A DNA stretch of 64,000 bases from Verrucomicrobiia bacterium (GTDB lineage Bacteria > Verrucomicrobiota > Verrucomicrobiia > Verrucomicrobiales > DEV007), in contig JAUIAH010000001.1 of the NCBI GenBank assembly GCA_030425385.1, positions 1 through 64,000 of the forward strand. The letters run 5' to 3'. Below, in pieces: positions 35,678-44,443 of the stretch. Below the pieces are notes generated by a model. That model ran no database searches. It was not told the DNA's origin and saw nothing but the letters and a program-made list of their open reading frames with translations. A program made the position numbers and the translations under genes. Within the stretch, counting starts at the first letter, position 1. Every line of letters starts with the position of its first letter.

Positions 35678-36334
35678 CTAGCCACTCGCGCCTTGTCCCT
35701 TGAAGTCATCATAAGGCGTGACGCCTTTTGATAGGTTTTCCGGAAGTGGCTCTTCTTCATCAAGGGTGAGGCAGCGAACGGTTTGCCCGGCCTCATCGAG
35801 TTCGTATTCGAACCGCGATTCGGGGCAGGTGGCGCGGTGGGTGTCGTCGAATTGGAGGACGTGGCCGTGGCGGCTCATCCAACCTTTGCATCGGCCTGGC
35901 ACGCCCATGACGAAGCCATAATCGGGGACATCATTGGCGACAACGGCACCGGCAGCGATGAAACTGTAACGGCCAAGGGTGATGCCACAGACGATGGTGG
36001 CATTGGCTCCGATGGTCGCCCCGCGCTTGATGAGGGTGCGCTCGTAGATCCCGCGACGGACGACCTGAGAGCGTGGGTTGGTGACATTGGTGAGGACGCA
36101 GGAGGGACCAAGAAAGACGTCGTCTTCGATTTCGGTGCCGGTGTAGATCGCGACGTTGTTCTGGACCTTCACATTGCTACCGATGACGACGTCATTGGCG
36201 ACCATGGTATTTTGTCCGAAACTGCAGCGCTCACCGATCTTTGTTCCCGAGCAGATGTGGGCAAAGTGCCAGATTTTGGTGTCTTGACCTATGACGGCAC
36301 CGTCGTCAACGATCGCTGATTCGTGGATGAGCAT
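35678..36334 (-). CDS. Acetyltransferase with hexapeptide repeats, WbpD-like (second copy)
   Basis: The protein (218 aa) starts HESAIVDDGAVIGQDTKIWH and continues with the same hexapeptide repeats as the copy at 29509-30174, to which it is very similar (QNNVAIYTGTEIEDDVFLGP is shared). The tail ends TPYDDFKGQGASG. Expected role is N-acetylation of the 3-amino sugar. It is preceded by a repeat C hairpin and the WbpA-like gene. Two nearly equivalent acetyltransferases fit a duplicated operon. Confidence 0.87.
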   Translation of the reverse strand: MLIHESAIVDDGAVIGQDTKIWHFAHICSGTKIGERCSFGQNTMVANDVVIGSNVKVQNNVAIYTGTEIEDDVFLGPSCVLTNVTNPRSQVVRRGIYERTLIKRGATIGANATIVCGITLGRYSFIAAGAVVANDVPDYGFVMGVPGRCKGWMSRHGHVLQFDDTHRATCPESRFEYELDEAGQTVRCLTLDEEEPLPENLSKGVTPYDDFKGQGASG

Positions 36335-36405
36335 GGGGATCGCTGTGCTTGCAACACTGGCATTGAGGCTTATGACGAGGGGCTAGGTATTGAGGTTCTT
36401 ACGAT

Positions 36406-36440
36406 TGGCTAGTTGGGCGACAGGAATGTTGCCCCTCCAG
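36406..36440. repeat. Repeat C hairpin, first copy
   Basis: The sequence reads TGGCTAGTTGGGCGACAGGA then ATGTTGCCCCTCCAG. GGCGACA and TGTTGCC can pair around a GGAA loop. Near-identical copies lie at 40885-40920 and 41468-41503, where pairing is perfect, and a degenerate one lies at about 37866-37893. Confidence 0.8.
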
Positions 36441-36476
36441 AATCTCATCTCTAAGCTCTCGGCCAAAGGCTGCGTT

Positions 36477-37817
36477 CTACGCTTTGAAGAGCTGACCCGG
36501 TTTTGGCATCACGTCGGCCTTAGCCAAAGCGTTACGAGTATCGACGATGAGGTCGGCATGATCGACAAGCAATTGGAGATCGAAGGCGTCGTGGTGGGTG
36601 GCGATGATGACAGCATCGTGGTTACTGAGGGTATCGGCTTCAAAGGCGACGGATTTCGTTCCCGTCCACTCGGCGTGTTCTCGCGTGGGGGTGATGACGG
36701 GGATGTGGGGATCGTGATAGTCCACTCTTGCTCCCAGTTTCTTGAGCCCATCCATGAGTTCAAAGGTGGGCGATTCCCGCATGTCATCGACATTGGCCTT
36801 GTAGGCCAAGCCTAGCAGGAGCACCGAACTTCCGTTGACGGATTTCTGGCGTTCATTGAGAGCTTCGGTCGTCTTTTGAACAACATAGTTGGGCATGCTC
36901 ACATTGACTTCACCGGCCAACTCAATGAATCGGGTGTGGAGGCCATATTCATGGGCTTTCCAGGTGAGGTAGAAGGGATCAATGGGGATGCAGTGCCCCC
37001 CAAGTCCTGGTCCTGGATAAAAGGGCATGAACCCGAAGGGCTTGGTGGCTGCCGCATTGATGACGTCCCAGACGTCGATGCCCATGGCCTGGTAGACGAT
37101 CTTGAGTTCATTGACCAGGGCGATATTGACCGACCGAAAGATGTTCTCCGTGAGCTTGCAGGCCTCCGCCACTGCGCATGAATCCACGGCGTGCGTCACG
37201 TCGAGCGCCTTGCTATAGAGCGCCACGGCTTGGTCGCGGCAGGTAGCCGTGTACCCCCCGACGACCTTCGGAATGGAGGCGACGGAGTGATCGGTCCTTC
37301 CCGGATCTTCCCTTTCCGGGGAGTAGGCGAGATGAAAGTCTTCTCCGGCGGTGAGACCACTCCCTTTTTCCAACACGTCCCTCAGAGGACCCTCGGTAGT
37401 CCCGGGATAGGTCGTGGATTCTAAGGCGACCAGCATTTCTTTTTGGAGGTGTGGCGCAATGGCTTCTCCCGATTTGAGAACATAGGAGATATCGGGTTCG
37501 CGATGCTGGCCCAGCGGCGTGGGAACACAAATGATGACCGCACTCGCACCAGTGACCTTCGAGAAATCGGTGCTGGCCTCAAATGAGTTGGCATCGACCA
37601 CTTCTGCGATTTCCTTAGCCGCAATGTGTTTGATAAAGCTTCTTTTGGCATTGAGGGCGTCGACTTTAGATTGATCCACATCGAGACCGATGACCCTTAC
37701 ACCAGATCTGGCAAATTGGAGGGACAAGGGGAGACCGACGTAACCGAGGCCAATGATGGCGATGGTTTCGCGGTCGCTAGACGGTCGGATATCTTGAGTG
37801 GAAGCGCTAGTAGACAT
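36477..37817 (-). CDS. UDP-GlcNAc 6-dehydrogenase, WbpA-like
   Basis: The protein (446 aa from the chosen start) has the NAD motif [18 protein letters not shown], the VDALNAKRSFIKHI segment typical of WbpA, ESTTYPGTTEG and the catalytic Cys in GLGGHCIPIDPFYLTW. It should oxidise UDP-GlcNAc to UDP-GlcNAcA, the entry to the UDP-ManNAc3NAcA route. ATG 37815-37817 (MSTSASTQD) is preferred; an upstream ATG at 37883 would place 22 extra residues in degenerate repeat C sequence. The WbpD- and WbpB-like genes follow on the same strand. Confidence 0.85.
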   Translation of the reverse strand: MSTSASTQDIRPSSDRETIAIIGLGYVGLPLSLQFARSGVRVIGLDVDQSKVDALNAKRSFIKHIAAKEIAEVVDANSFEASTDFSKVTGASAVIICVPTPLGQHREPDISYVLKSGEAIAPHLQKEMLVALESTTYPGTTEGPLRDVLEKGSGLTAGEDFHLAYSPEREDPGRTDHSVASIPKVVGGYTATCRDQAVALYSKALDVTHAVDSCAVAEACKLTENIFRSVNIALVNELKIVYQAMGIDVWDVINAAATKPFGFMPFYPGPGLGGHCIPIDPFYLTWKAHEYGLHTRFIELAGEVNVSMPNYVVQKTTEALNERQKSVNGSSVLLLGLAYKANVDDMRESPTFELMDGLKKLGARVDYHDPHIPVITPTREHAEWTGTKSVAFEADTLSNHDAVIIATHHDAFDLQLLVDHADLIVDTRNALAKADVMPKPGQLFKA

Positions 37818-37959
37818 GGCGCATAAAAGATAGCGGAAAGATAGAGGCTGGACCGATTCTGGCAGAGTTAGGAATGTCGCCATTCCGGACTTTCATTCTG
37901 CCTTAGCAGGGCGGGCAGATTTTGGCTTGCAGTTGAGCGGCTTCTGGACAAACAATCCC

Positions 37960-38283
37960 TCAACGGAAATCTGCTACTTGCAGCGGAGGCGAAAGAACCA
38001 CGGATGGACACGGGAACGCTTGGCGAACGTCTACTCTTGAATCTCCTGAATACCTTCTGCGGATCTGCTTCTGAAGAAGCGAACCACTAATGGGCACGAA
38101 TGTGCTCAACGTATCACTAGCTTCACGCACTTCTGCCGCAAGCTTCTCGGCGTCCCACTCGGGGTGCTGATGGGCTAACATCGCCTTCTTAAAGCGCCTT
38201 GCGGACCAGTAGAGCCGCTGCGCCGTTTTCAGTCTTCTGGCACGCTGCGCATCGTAGGCTTCCTCTGAAGGCTGTTGATTCAC
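37960..38283 (-). CDS. Small hypothetical protein, copy with altered C-terminus
   Basis: The first 54 residues (MNQQPSEEAYDAQRARRLKT and the YWSARRFKKAMLAHQHPEWD helix) are almost the same as the 64-aa protein at 33604-33798. The rest (FVPISGSLLQKQ and beyond) is translation of an inverted repeat B copy and other intergenic sequence. The gene is probably truncated and reads on by chance. It lies 22 bp downstream of the AbiEii-like gene. Confidence 0.5.
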   Translation of the reverse strand: MNQQPSEEAYDAQRARRLKTAQRLYWSARRFKKAMLAHQHPEWDAEKLAAEVREASDTLSTFVPISGSLLQKQIRRRYSGDSRVDVRQAFPCPSVVLSPPLQVADFR

Positions 38284-38305
38284 CTTTTCTCCATATGGTT
38301 TGTGG

Positions 38306-39046
38306 CTATTTCTGGCCTAAGCGGGGCCAGGCACCACCGACTGAGCCGAAGTGCGTCTGCAATTGGCACCGTCTCTCAGGGTCCGTTGTAGCTTCGGCAG
38401 GCTTCCCGTTCCTGTCGAGGTAGGCCGCCCCCAGTTCCGTGTAAGGAAGGGCGTCGACAAGCGCCCGAGCTTCCGAGAGCGCGTGCCGCCACCGCGCTGT
38501 TAGAACGGTGATATCCAGCGGTACGGTGAGGTCGAGGCTGTCGATGTCCGCTTGACGGTAGTGTGCAAATCGCTCTGCCAGTTCCAAGATCAGCGGTGGA
38601 TTGAGGCCTTCGTCCTTTCCTGTGGCGGCCCAGGCCAAGGTTCCCAGAGATAAGTACCCTTGATGCAGATGCAGCGCGTCTACAAAGTCACGGGGTTCGG
38701 CCCGGCCCGCGAGAGCCAAGATCTTGTTAGTTGCCGCGTCGAATCGGTGAAGGCGATACCCGAGGTCGGGGTCGGGCTCGATGGGGAAGAAACGAAAGGC
38801 GGAATCGGCTACCCATTCCAGAATCACCGCCCCCTCATCCCGTGACACTTGCGCTCTCTGGAAGGTGGGTTGGCGGAGAATCCAACGAATACAAAACCCC
38901 TGTTCCTTCAACCCTTCGGCATCCATGTCCGCACTTGTCGCCACACTTTCGGCCACGGAATGGCCCAAATCGATATCACTGGAAAACCGAGGGGAATCCT
39001 CCCGAATCACTCCAAACACCTGCTTTTGAAACTCGGTTAACGGCAT
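38306..39046 (-). CDS. AbiEii-like nucleotidyltransferase, internal deletion
   Basis: The protein (246 aa) starts MPLTEFQKQVFGVIREDSPR and continues FSSDIDLGHSVAESV, the nucleotidyltransferase metal site. Family members have about 20 more residues between the first helix and SPRFSSDID that contain the GG/GS nucleotide loop. That stretch is absent here, so the enzyme may be inactive. The remaining fold (RDFVDALHLHQGYLSLGTLA, FVDAL motif) is well preserved. It follows a small gene (39056-39355) by 9 bp, a toxin-antitoxin-like arrangement. Confidence 0.7.
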   Translation of the reverse strand: MPLTEFQKQVFGVIREDSPRFSSDIDLGHSVAESVATSADMDAEGLKEQGFCIRWILRQPTFQRAQVSRDEGAVILEWVADSAFRFFPIEPDPDLGYRLHRFDAATNKILALAGRAEPRDFVDALHLHQGYLSLGTLAWAATGKDEGLNPPLILELAERFAHYRQADIDSLDLTVPLDITVLTARWRHALSEARALVDALPYTELGAAYLDRNGKPAEATTDPERRCQLQTHFGSVGGAWPRLGQK

Positions 39047-39055
39047 GGCACCAGC

Positions 39056-39355
39056 TTAAGCCTGAGCGGGATCGCTGAGCTCAGGATTTGCCTGGGAAGC
39101 GCGTGCCGCTTCCGCCAATTGGCGTCCCAGGACATAAGCGCGACGGTCGCCGTGACTCAAGAGCCCCTTGATGATCCTCGGGAGAGTCTCTTCCGTAACG
39201 ACCAAGCGCGGGTTCATGAACCAAAAGCACTGCGTGCGGTATTGTTCAAAAGCAGCCTGCACTTGAGCCAGGAGGTCCGACAAGCTTCGCGGCGTGGGCG
39301 CTTGGCAGCTATCAGTGTTCATGTCGGCTTCGCCTGGGTTGTCGTTTTCCGTCAT
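39056..39355 (-). CDS. Small protein upstream of AbiEii-like gene, possible antitoxin
   Basis: The protein (99 aa from ATG 39353-39355; an alternative ATG is at 39320-39322) has a conserved-looking core CFWFMNPRLVVTEETLPRII followed by GLLSHGDRRAYVLGRQLAE. Similar small proteins precede AbiEii-type nucleotidyltransferases in many bacteria; I recall no established function. Its stop is 9 bp before the next start, so the two are surely co-transcribed. Antitoxin or partner function is inference from position. Confidence 0.65.
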   Translation of the reverse strand: MTENDNPGEADMNTDSCQAPTPRSLSDLLAQVQAAFEQYRTQCFWFMNPRLVVTEETLPRIIKGLLSHGDRRAYVLGRQLAEAARASQANPELSDPAQA

Positions 39356-39403
39356 AGGGAAGCTCAGCCCATGGGCTGGGGAAGCGGGAGGGGCACCAAG
39401 TCG

Positions 39404-39575
39404 ACTTGCGGACCGAATCGTCACCGATCCGGCTACGGAACCAAGTTGCAGCGGTTTGACTCGATGGAATAAAACAGACGGGAAGGCTCGCACAGAGGCA
39501 CGGTGGCACAGAGGAGCAGCTGAGGGCTAGGCTTGAGGCAACTTGCGGACCGAATCGTCACCGATCCGGCTACGG
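39404..39575. repeat. 35-bp direct repeat pair
   Basis: The sequence ACTTGCGGACCGAATCGTCA followed by CCGATCCGGCTACGG occurs exactly at 39404-39438 and 39541-39575. Between them lies a CACAGAGGCACGGTGGCACA string. There is no gene in this interval. Confidence 0.8.
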
Positions 39576-39635
39576 CTTCGGCGCGACTTCCGACGGCACC
39601 ACAAAGTTAGGCCGGTCTTGGCGGAGAAAAGGAGG

Positions 39636-40153
39636 CTAAATTCGCTGAGGAAAGTCTGGGCAATAACACGACGACACCGCGGCCTCGTCTGGAATGTCTT
39701 TGGTGTAGAAAGCTATGGAACCCTCCTGGTCACAGAACCAGACTTCTTCGGCGCCGGCGTCAAAGTAGAGCTTCTTCTTGGCGTCCATTTCTCGCGCGGT
39801 ATTCCGGGGCGAGAGCACTTCGACGCAGATTTCCGGAGCTGTTTCGAAGGCCCCAGTTGCCCTTGCACCTGGGCGAAACGCTTTTCGGTGAACCACCCCA
39901 CGTCGGCTGCTCGAACCCCATCCATGGTGGAGATGGGACACTCAGGTAGGGGATGCCCACCGAGCCGCTGGATCAACTCCATTGGATCCGGAGGGTTTGC
40001 TGACTGTGGCTTCCCGAGGCGAGGGGCATGACGAGCACTTGACACCTTTCCTGGAATTCTGGCCAGATCGGGATCCTTGAGAATTTCCTCCCAACGCCGA
40101 CGATTGAACGCCAACTGCTCCTCACGGGGTGGCAGTTCGATGACAAGTTGCAT
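39636..40153 (-). pseudogene. Uma2 family protein, frameshifted
   Basis: The protein would start MQLVIELPPREEQLAFNRRR, very close to the Uma2 at 3098-3634. At least three frame changes are needed: one before and one after the MPLASGSHS block (about 39990-40040), and one near 39855 where FAQVQGQLG jumps frame to APEICVEVLSPRN. After that the frame is sound through FDAGAEEVWFCDQEG to the stop. It is decayed, while the neighbouring Uma2 genes are intact. Confidence 0.8.
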
Positions 40154-40180
40154 GGGTAGAGCGGGTTGCTTCTGGGGAAA

Positions 40181-40214
40181 GGAACCACTAATCAACACTA
40201 ATAGACACTCATTA
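40181..40214. repeat. Repeat B, inverted copy
   Basis: The sequence GGAACCACTAATCAACACTA then ATAGACACTCATTAA is the reverse complement form of repeat B found at 3751-4930. Another inverted, shorter copy lies at 38080-38101. Confidence 0.7.
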
Positions 40215-40290
40215 AATAAAAAGAGCTGCGGCGAATAGCCAATAGGGAATCTCAGACATCCTGTACTTCTGACTTCGCCGACAAAGCCGG

Positions 40291-40797
40291 TCAGATGACA
40301 AAGGGATCGAGCGTCGTTGGAAAGTTAGGGCAGCGTTGCGACCGGGAACGGTAGCCGAGGTTTCGAATCTGAAATCGCATCTGTCCTTCCAGGTCACACG
40401 CCCAGACTTCTTCGGCACCTTGGGCAAAGTAGAGTTGGGCCTTGGCATCGATTTCCGAAGTGGTGTTTCCCTTAGACTTGACCTCCACACAAATCTTTGG
40501 GGCCTCGCTGGTGATCCTGATTTCTTTCGCTTGTTTCAGTTGCTCTGGGGTCACCCATGCCACATCAGGCACTTTGACGCCGTCCTCTGTCTGGATGGCA
40601 AATTCTTGGAGCGCCACGCCAGGCTCTTCCATCAACGTCTCTAACTTCCGTTCGATCGCTCGCTGGAAGGCCGAGTGGATGTTGAGGTGTGGGCTCATGA
40701 TGATCTGTCCCCCAGCCGTCGTCTCGACCTTATAGGGAAGGTCCTGGAACTCAGGACGCTCCACGAGGTCTACGTAATCTAGGATGGCGTTGCTCAA
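40291..40797 (-). CDS. Uma2 family endonuclease-like protein
   Basis: The protein (168 aa) shows the Uma2 core: IIMSPHLNIHSAFQRAIERK, VPDVAW near residues 95-100, APKICVEVKSKGNT near 117-130, then YFAQGAEEVWACDLEG. It is intact and more divergent than the other three copies. It lies between repeat B and repeat C copies in the gap between the nucleotide-sugar genes and the export genes. Function of the family is unknown. Confidence 0.82.
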   Translation of the reverse strand: MSNAILDYVDLVERPEFQDLPYKVETTAGGQIIMSPHLNIHSAFQRAIERKLETLMEEPGVALQEFAIQTEDGVKVPDVAWVTPEQLKQAKEIRITSEAPKICVEVKSKGNTTSEIDAKAQLYFAQGAEEVWACDLEGQMRFQIRNLGYRSRSQRCPNFPTTLDPFVI

Positions 40798-40884
40798 AGG
40801 GATGGCCGGCTTTGCCGGGGTGGAAGATGAACTTTGTCAGAGTTGGCAAGGGTTGCCTTCTGAACTCTGACTCTGACCACTTCA

Positions 40885-40920
40885 GTGGCTAGTTGGGCGA
40901 CAGGAATGTCGCCCCTCCGG
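40885..40920. repeat. Repeat C hairpin, second copy
   Basis: GTGGCTAGTTGGGCGACAGG followed by AATGTCGCCCCTCCGG. GGGCGACA and TGTCGCCC pair exactly around a GGAA loop. It lies between two Uma2 genes. Confidence 0.82.
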
Positions 40921-40937
40921 GCTACTTCTCACCTCTG

Positions 40938-41438
40938 TCAATCCATCTGGAGAAGTTTCGGAAAATGGGGACAGCGTCTGGAAGATGGGATGGGGTCAGA
41001 CGTCTTACTGGTATAGAAGGTGACGGCGCCATTCTCGTCGCAGAGCCAGACTTCCTCAGCGCCTGCCTCGTGATAAAGGCGGCGTTTCTCGACCATCTCA
41101 CCGGCGTGATTGCTGGGCGACAGAATCTCCACGCAGATCTCTGGAGCCAAGGGAAGGCTAATGGCCTTTTGGTGCGGCAGCCACCGCTCACGGCTCATCC
41201 AAGCGACATCCGCCACTCTGGTGCCGTCGCTGGTGTCGATAGGACATTCGATCAGGATGCGCCCTCCCGGAAGTTGGCGATCCAGCTCACGCGCGAGGTC
41301 GTACTGAAGGCCGCCATGCCAGCTTGACGCAGGGCTCATCATGATCTTGCCATACCGATTGGTCTCAATCTTCGCGGGAAGGTCCTGTAGCCAGGGAATT
41401 TCACAAACTTGAGTCCAGGTCAGGGCGGTTTCTGGCAT
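40938..41438 (-). CDS. Uma2 family endonuclease-like protein
   Basis: The protein (166 aa) shows KIMMSPASSWHGGLQYDLAR, VADVAWMS near residues 91-98, APEICVEILSPSNHAGEM near 116-133, then EKRRLYHEAGAEEVWLCDE. All PD-(D/E)XK-type residues are present. It lies upstream of a repeat C hairpin and downstream of the autokinase gene, on the same strand. Three Uma2 genes in a row (one decayed) suggest local amplification. Confidence 0.85.
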   Translation of the reverse strand: MPETALTWTQVCEIPWLQDLPAKIETNRYGKIMMSPASSWHGGLQYDLARELDRQLPGGRILIECPIDTSDGTRVADVAWMSRERWLPHQKAISLPLAPEICVEILSPSNHAGEMVEKRRLYHEAGAEEVWLCDENGAVTFYTSKTSDPIPSSRRCPHFPKLLQMD

Positions 41439-41467
41439 ACAGCGGAGTCGTCAGGGGTCGGTTGTCA

Positions 41468-41503
41468 GTGGCTAGCTGGGCGACAGGAATGTCGCCCCTC
41501 CGG
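41468..41503. repeat. Repeat C hairpin, third copy
   Basis: GTGGCTAGCTGGGCGACAGG followed by AATGTCGCCCCTCCGG, with a perfect 8-bp stem. It sits 28 bp past the stop of the autokinase gene, so it could act as a transcript-end hairpin, although no T-run follows. Confidence 0.82.
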
Positions 41504-41530
41504 GCCAACTCCGGCGAAGTCAATCAAGCG

Positions 41531-44443
41531 TCACTTTTCGTCTTCGTCCTCGGCGTGGTAGTAATCGGCGTATTCCCGGTAGCTGTAGGAGCCATAGCCG
41601 TAGTCTTTGTAGCCGTAACCGTACTGGTGTCGTTTGGAAGCCGATAGCTGGTTCATGACGGTGCCCAACACTTCCGCGTTGCCGCCTTCCATCTTCTTGA
41701 GAGCGAATTTGATTTTGTGGCGATTGAGGCCGTTGTGCTTACAGACAAAGAGGGCTTCCTCAGCGTAATTGGCGAGGAAGAGAGCATCGGGAAAGAGGCC
41801 CACCGGCGGGGTATCGATCATGATGATGTCGAACCAATCGCGAAGATTGTTGACGAGGGCCTCAAAGGGCTTGCTGGTGATGATCTCACTTGGGTTGCGG
41901 GTGGATCCACCGGCACGGAGAAGGAAGATGTCGTGCTCTTCTGACAGCGGCACGAGCCCTAGGGTGTCACTCTCTACCAGTTCTTTGGCCGATTGGGGTG
42001 GCACGCCTCCCGCTCGAAACCATTTGAGCAACCCCGCATCATTCTTCACATCGATAAGCTTGTGTTGGGAGGGCTTGCGGAGATCCCCGTCGATGATGAT
42101 GACTCGCTTCCCGTGGCGCGCAAAGGTGGCCGCCAAATTGGCTGTGACGAATGATTTCCCTTCTCCACCACCGGTCGACGACGTGACGATCGCTTTCGGC
42201 GGGGCCACTTTCGAATGGAGGTCGACAGAGCCATAGACTACACGGAAACCTTCGATGATTTGGTCGTCGCGCTCCGCCAAGACGCACTGACCGAGTTCCA
42301 TGTGGGTGAGCTTGGGTCGCTCGGGAATGCATCCCAGGCATTCCATGCCGAGGAAAGCTTCGGCTTCGCTGAAGGATTTGAGGCGCGTATCGAGGAACCC
42401 GAGACCGATGGGAAGTCCGAAGAGCCCGCCCAGGAGCAAGAGGCTGGCGAGAGCGAGTACCTTCTTCTTGTCGGGATCGATTGGATGCTCTGGAAGCACC
42501 GCCGGCGTCATGACATCGACCTTGCTCCGCTGCAAGCGCTCGGAGATCTCCGTATCTTGGTAGCGGTCCAGCAAGGAGTCGTGTTTCTCTTGGACAGCCT
42601 TGAGTTCGCTCACCATGAGGCGGTATTGAACGAGGGGGTCGTCGTCGGCCAAAGAATCCGCCTTCGCCTGATCCAGCGCACTTTCCAGATTTGCCTTCTC
42701 GTTCCGCTTCTGTTCCACGCGGTTGCGGAGATCTTGAACGGCCAGGGCGACCACATCATCCAAACGTTGCTTGGCATCAACCATCTTAGTGGCGTTGCTG
42801 ATCATCTTCGGATGCCGCTCTAGATAGCGCTGGTCGAGTTCCGCCCGCTCGGCATCCAACGCGTCATAGACAGCGCGAGCTTCAGCCACCGTACCGAACT
42901 GATTGATCACGGGCACCTGACTGAGATTGATCACATCACCAGAGGCAATGTTCTCGATCCCTTTCAACTGAATTTCGAGTTCCATCAAATCCACCTGGGC
43001 ATTGGTGGCTTGGCTTGCCAAAGCCGAGGTCTTGTTGTCCTCCATGAGGCTGGATCCATCCTCAGACTCGGTGATCCCATTGGCTCGCTTGTAGGTCAGA
43101 ATCTCTCTTTCCAACCGAACTTTCTCTTTCTTTAACGCATCCACTTGATCCTTGAGAAACCTCCCAGCCCCTGCGTAGCGGCGCTTTTCTTTCTCATCGA
43201 GGAACGGGTTGTAACAACTCACATAGGCCTGAGCCACCTGCTTCGCGACCCGTGGGTCTGGGTGACGGAAAGAGACGGCCAGAAACTGGGAGCGCTTGGG
43301 CGTGGTGACATCAAGGGGGCCCTCAGCTTTATAGAAATGATTTCGGAACAACTCTTCGCCATCTGGAAGCTCTGAGACCGCTACCTCGTCTGGTTTCTTT
43401 CCTCGGAGGGCCACGTGGATGAGACCATCAACATAGGCCCTCTTGAAAGCGTCATAGCTGCGAAACTCCTCAAGGACTCCCTTTGGATCTTCACCGAAAG
43501 CCTTCGCCACCGGACGGTTTTCCATCAAACTCTTCTCCACATACTGGCGGTAAGCCAGACTTTGCACACTCTTGGCATGCACCTGCATGACCTGTTCCAA
43601 AGTCGTGCTCCCCTCTTCCTCCAGGGCTTCAATGTTCTTGCCCAGGACATTGTTCTGGTTCATTTCCACCAGAAGCTCGGCGCTCGATTGATAGGTGGGC
43701 GGCTTGCTCATCATCCAGTAAGCGAGGCCACCCGCGAGCAACAATCCTACGGACAACCCGAGGATCCATCGTTCGCGGACCATGAAGAAGATATCACGCA
43801 AGGAGAGTTCGCGACCAATACGCGGCGCCTCATCAGGGATGAACTCGTCCTCATCGGGATACTCCTCCATTGCCGATGGCCGTCGGGGCACGCGTCCTCC
43901 GCCCCCTTGGTCTGGCATGGGCAACGGTTGCCCTACATGCTGAGGTGCCGGTGCCCCTGCTACATGCCCAGGAGCCGGGAAGGGCGCGGGCTGAGGTGGT
44001 GCCGTAGCCGCGCCCGATTGCAGCGAATGCGCGACCGCTGCTCCGACGGCGGACGGATCCGAGGCACTCGCGCGCGGGACCTTGATCCGCATGGTCGTCC
44101 CTTCACCTCCTGCTGGATCTGGAAGTTTCACCCGCATGGTCATCATGTCCTCAGCACTCGGAGGCGATCCCGATGCGGGAGCACTCGAAACGGTTCGTGG
44201 AATTTTAACCTTGAGGGTCATCAGCTCCTCAGCAAGTGGACTCTGTTTGGGTGCCGCTCCATTCTCGACTTGCGAAGGAGCCATTTCCTGGACCACTGGC
44301 TGAATGCCGTTGGAAACTTCTGCTTTCTGACGCGGCCCCTCTGATGCCTCCGCGAGAGATGCGAGCCGATCGCTTTCTTCACGGCGGTGGTTACCGTTGA
44401 TGGAATCACTCATACTGCTCAGATTACTCCCATTTAAATCCAT
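41531..44443 (-). CDS. wzc: Polysaccharide biosynthesis tyrosine autokinase (Wzc-like)
   Basis: The protein (970 aa) joins a chain-length Wzz domain to a BY-kinase. Residues 1-215 are a low-complexity cytoplasmic extension holding three similar motifs, MTLKVKIP (75), MTMRVKLP (101) and TMRIKVP (117), which is unusual for Wzc. A membrane segment follows near 235-255, then the periplasmic coiled-coil region and a second segment near 680-700. The kinase has Walker A TGGGEGKS (near 753), Walker A' IIIDGDLRKP and Walker B IIMIDTPPVG. The tail carries ten Tyr (QYGYGYKDYGYGSYSYREY...), the autophosphorylation cluster. ATG 44441-44443 overlaps the Wza stop by 10 bp; an ATG 30 bp later is also possible. 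Confidence 0.9.
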   Translation of the reverse strand: MDLNGSNLSSMSDSINGNHRREESDRLASLAEASEGPRQKAEVSNGIQPVVQEMAPSQVENGAAPKQSPLAEELMTLKVKIPRTVSSAPASGSPPSAEDMMTMRVKLPDPAGGEGTTMRIKVPRASASDPSAVGAAVAHSLQSGAATAPPQPAPFPAPGHVAGAPAPQHVGQPLPMPDQGGGGRVPRRPSAMEEYPDEDEFIPDEAPRIGRELSLRDIFFMVRERWILGLSVGLLLAGGLAYWMMSKPPTYQSSAELLVEMNQNNVLGKNIEALEEEGSTTLEQVMQVHAKSVQSLAYRQYVEKSLMENRPVAKAFGEDPKGVLEEFRSYDAFKRAYVDGLIHVALRGKKPDEVAVSELPDGEELFRNHFYKAEGPLDVTTPKRSQFLAVSFRHPDPRVAKQVAQAYVSCYNPFLDEKEKRRYAGAGRFLKDQVDALKKEKVRLEREILTYKRANGITESEDGSSLMEDNKTSALASQATNAQVDLMELEIQLKGIENIASGDVINLSQVPVINQFGTVAEARAVYDALDAERAELDQRYLERHPKMISNATKMVDAKQRLDDVVALAVQDLRNRVEQKRNEKANLESALDQAKADSLADDDPLVQYRLMVSELKAVQEKHDSLLDRYQDTEISERLQRSKVDVMTPAVLPEHPIDPDKKKVLALASLLLLGGLFGLPIGLGFLDTRLKSFSEAEAFLGMECLGCIPERPKLTHMELGQCVLAERDDQIIEGFRVVYGSVDLHSKVAPPKAIVTSSTGGGEGKSFVTANLAATFARHGKRVIIIDGDLRKPSQHKLIDVKNDAGLLKWFRAGGVPPQSAKELVESDTLGLVPLSEEHDIFLLRAGGSTRNPSEIITSKPFEALVNNLRDWFDIIMIDTPPVGLFPDALFLANYAEEALFVCKHNGLNRHKIKFALKKMEGGNAEVLGTVMNQLSASKRHQYGYGYKDYGYGSYSYREYADYYHAEDEDEK

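Noticed and set aside
43415-44344. Plus-strand open frame of 309 codons
   Set aside because: It is antisense to the Wzc-like autokinase gene, which carries clear kinase motifs.
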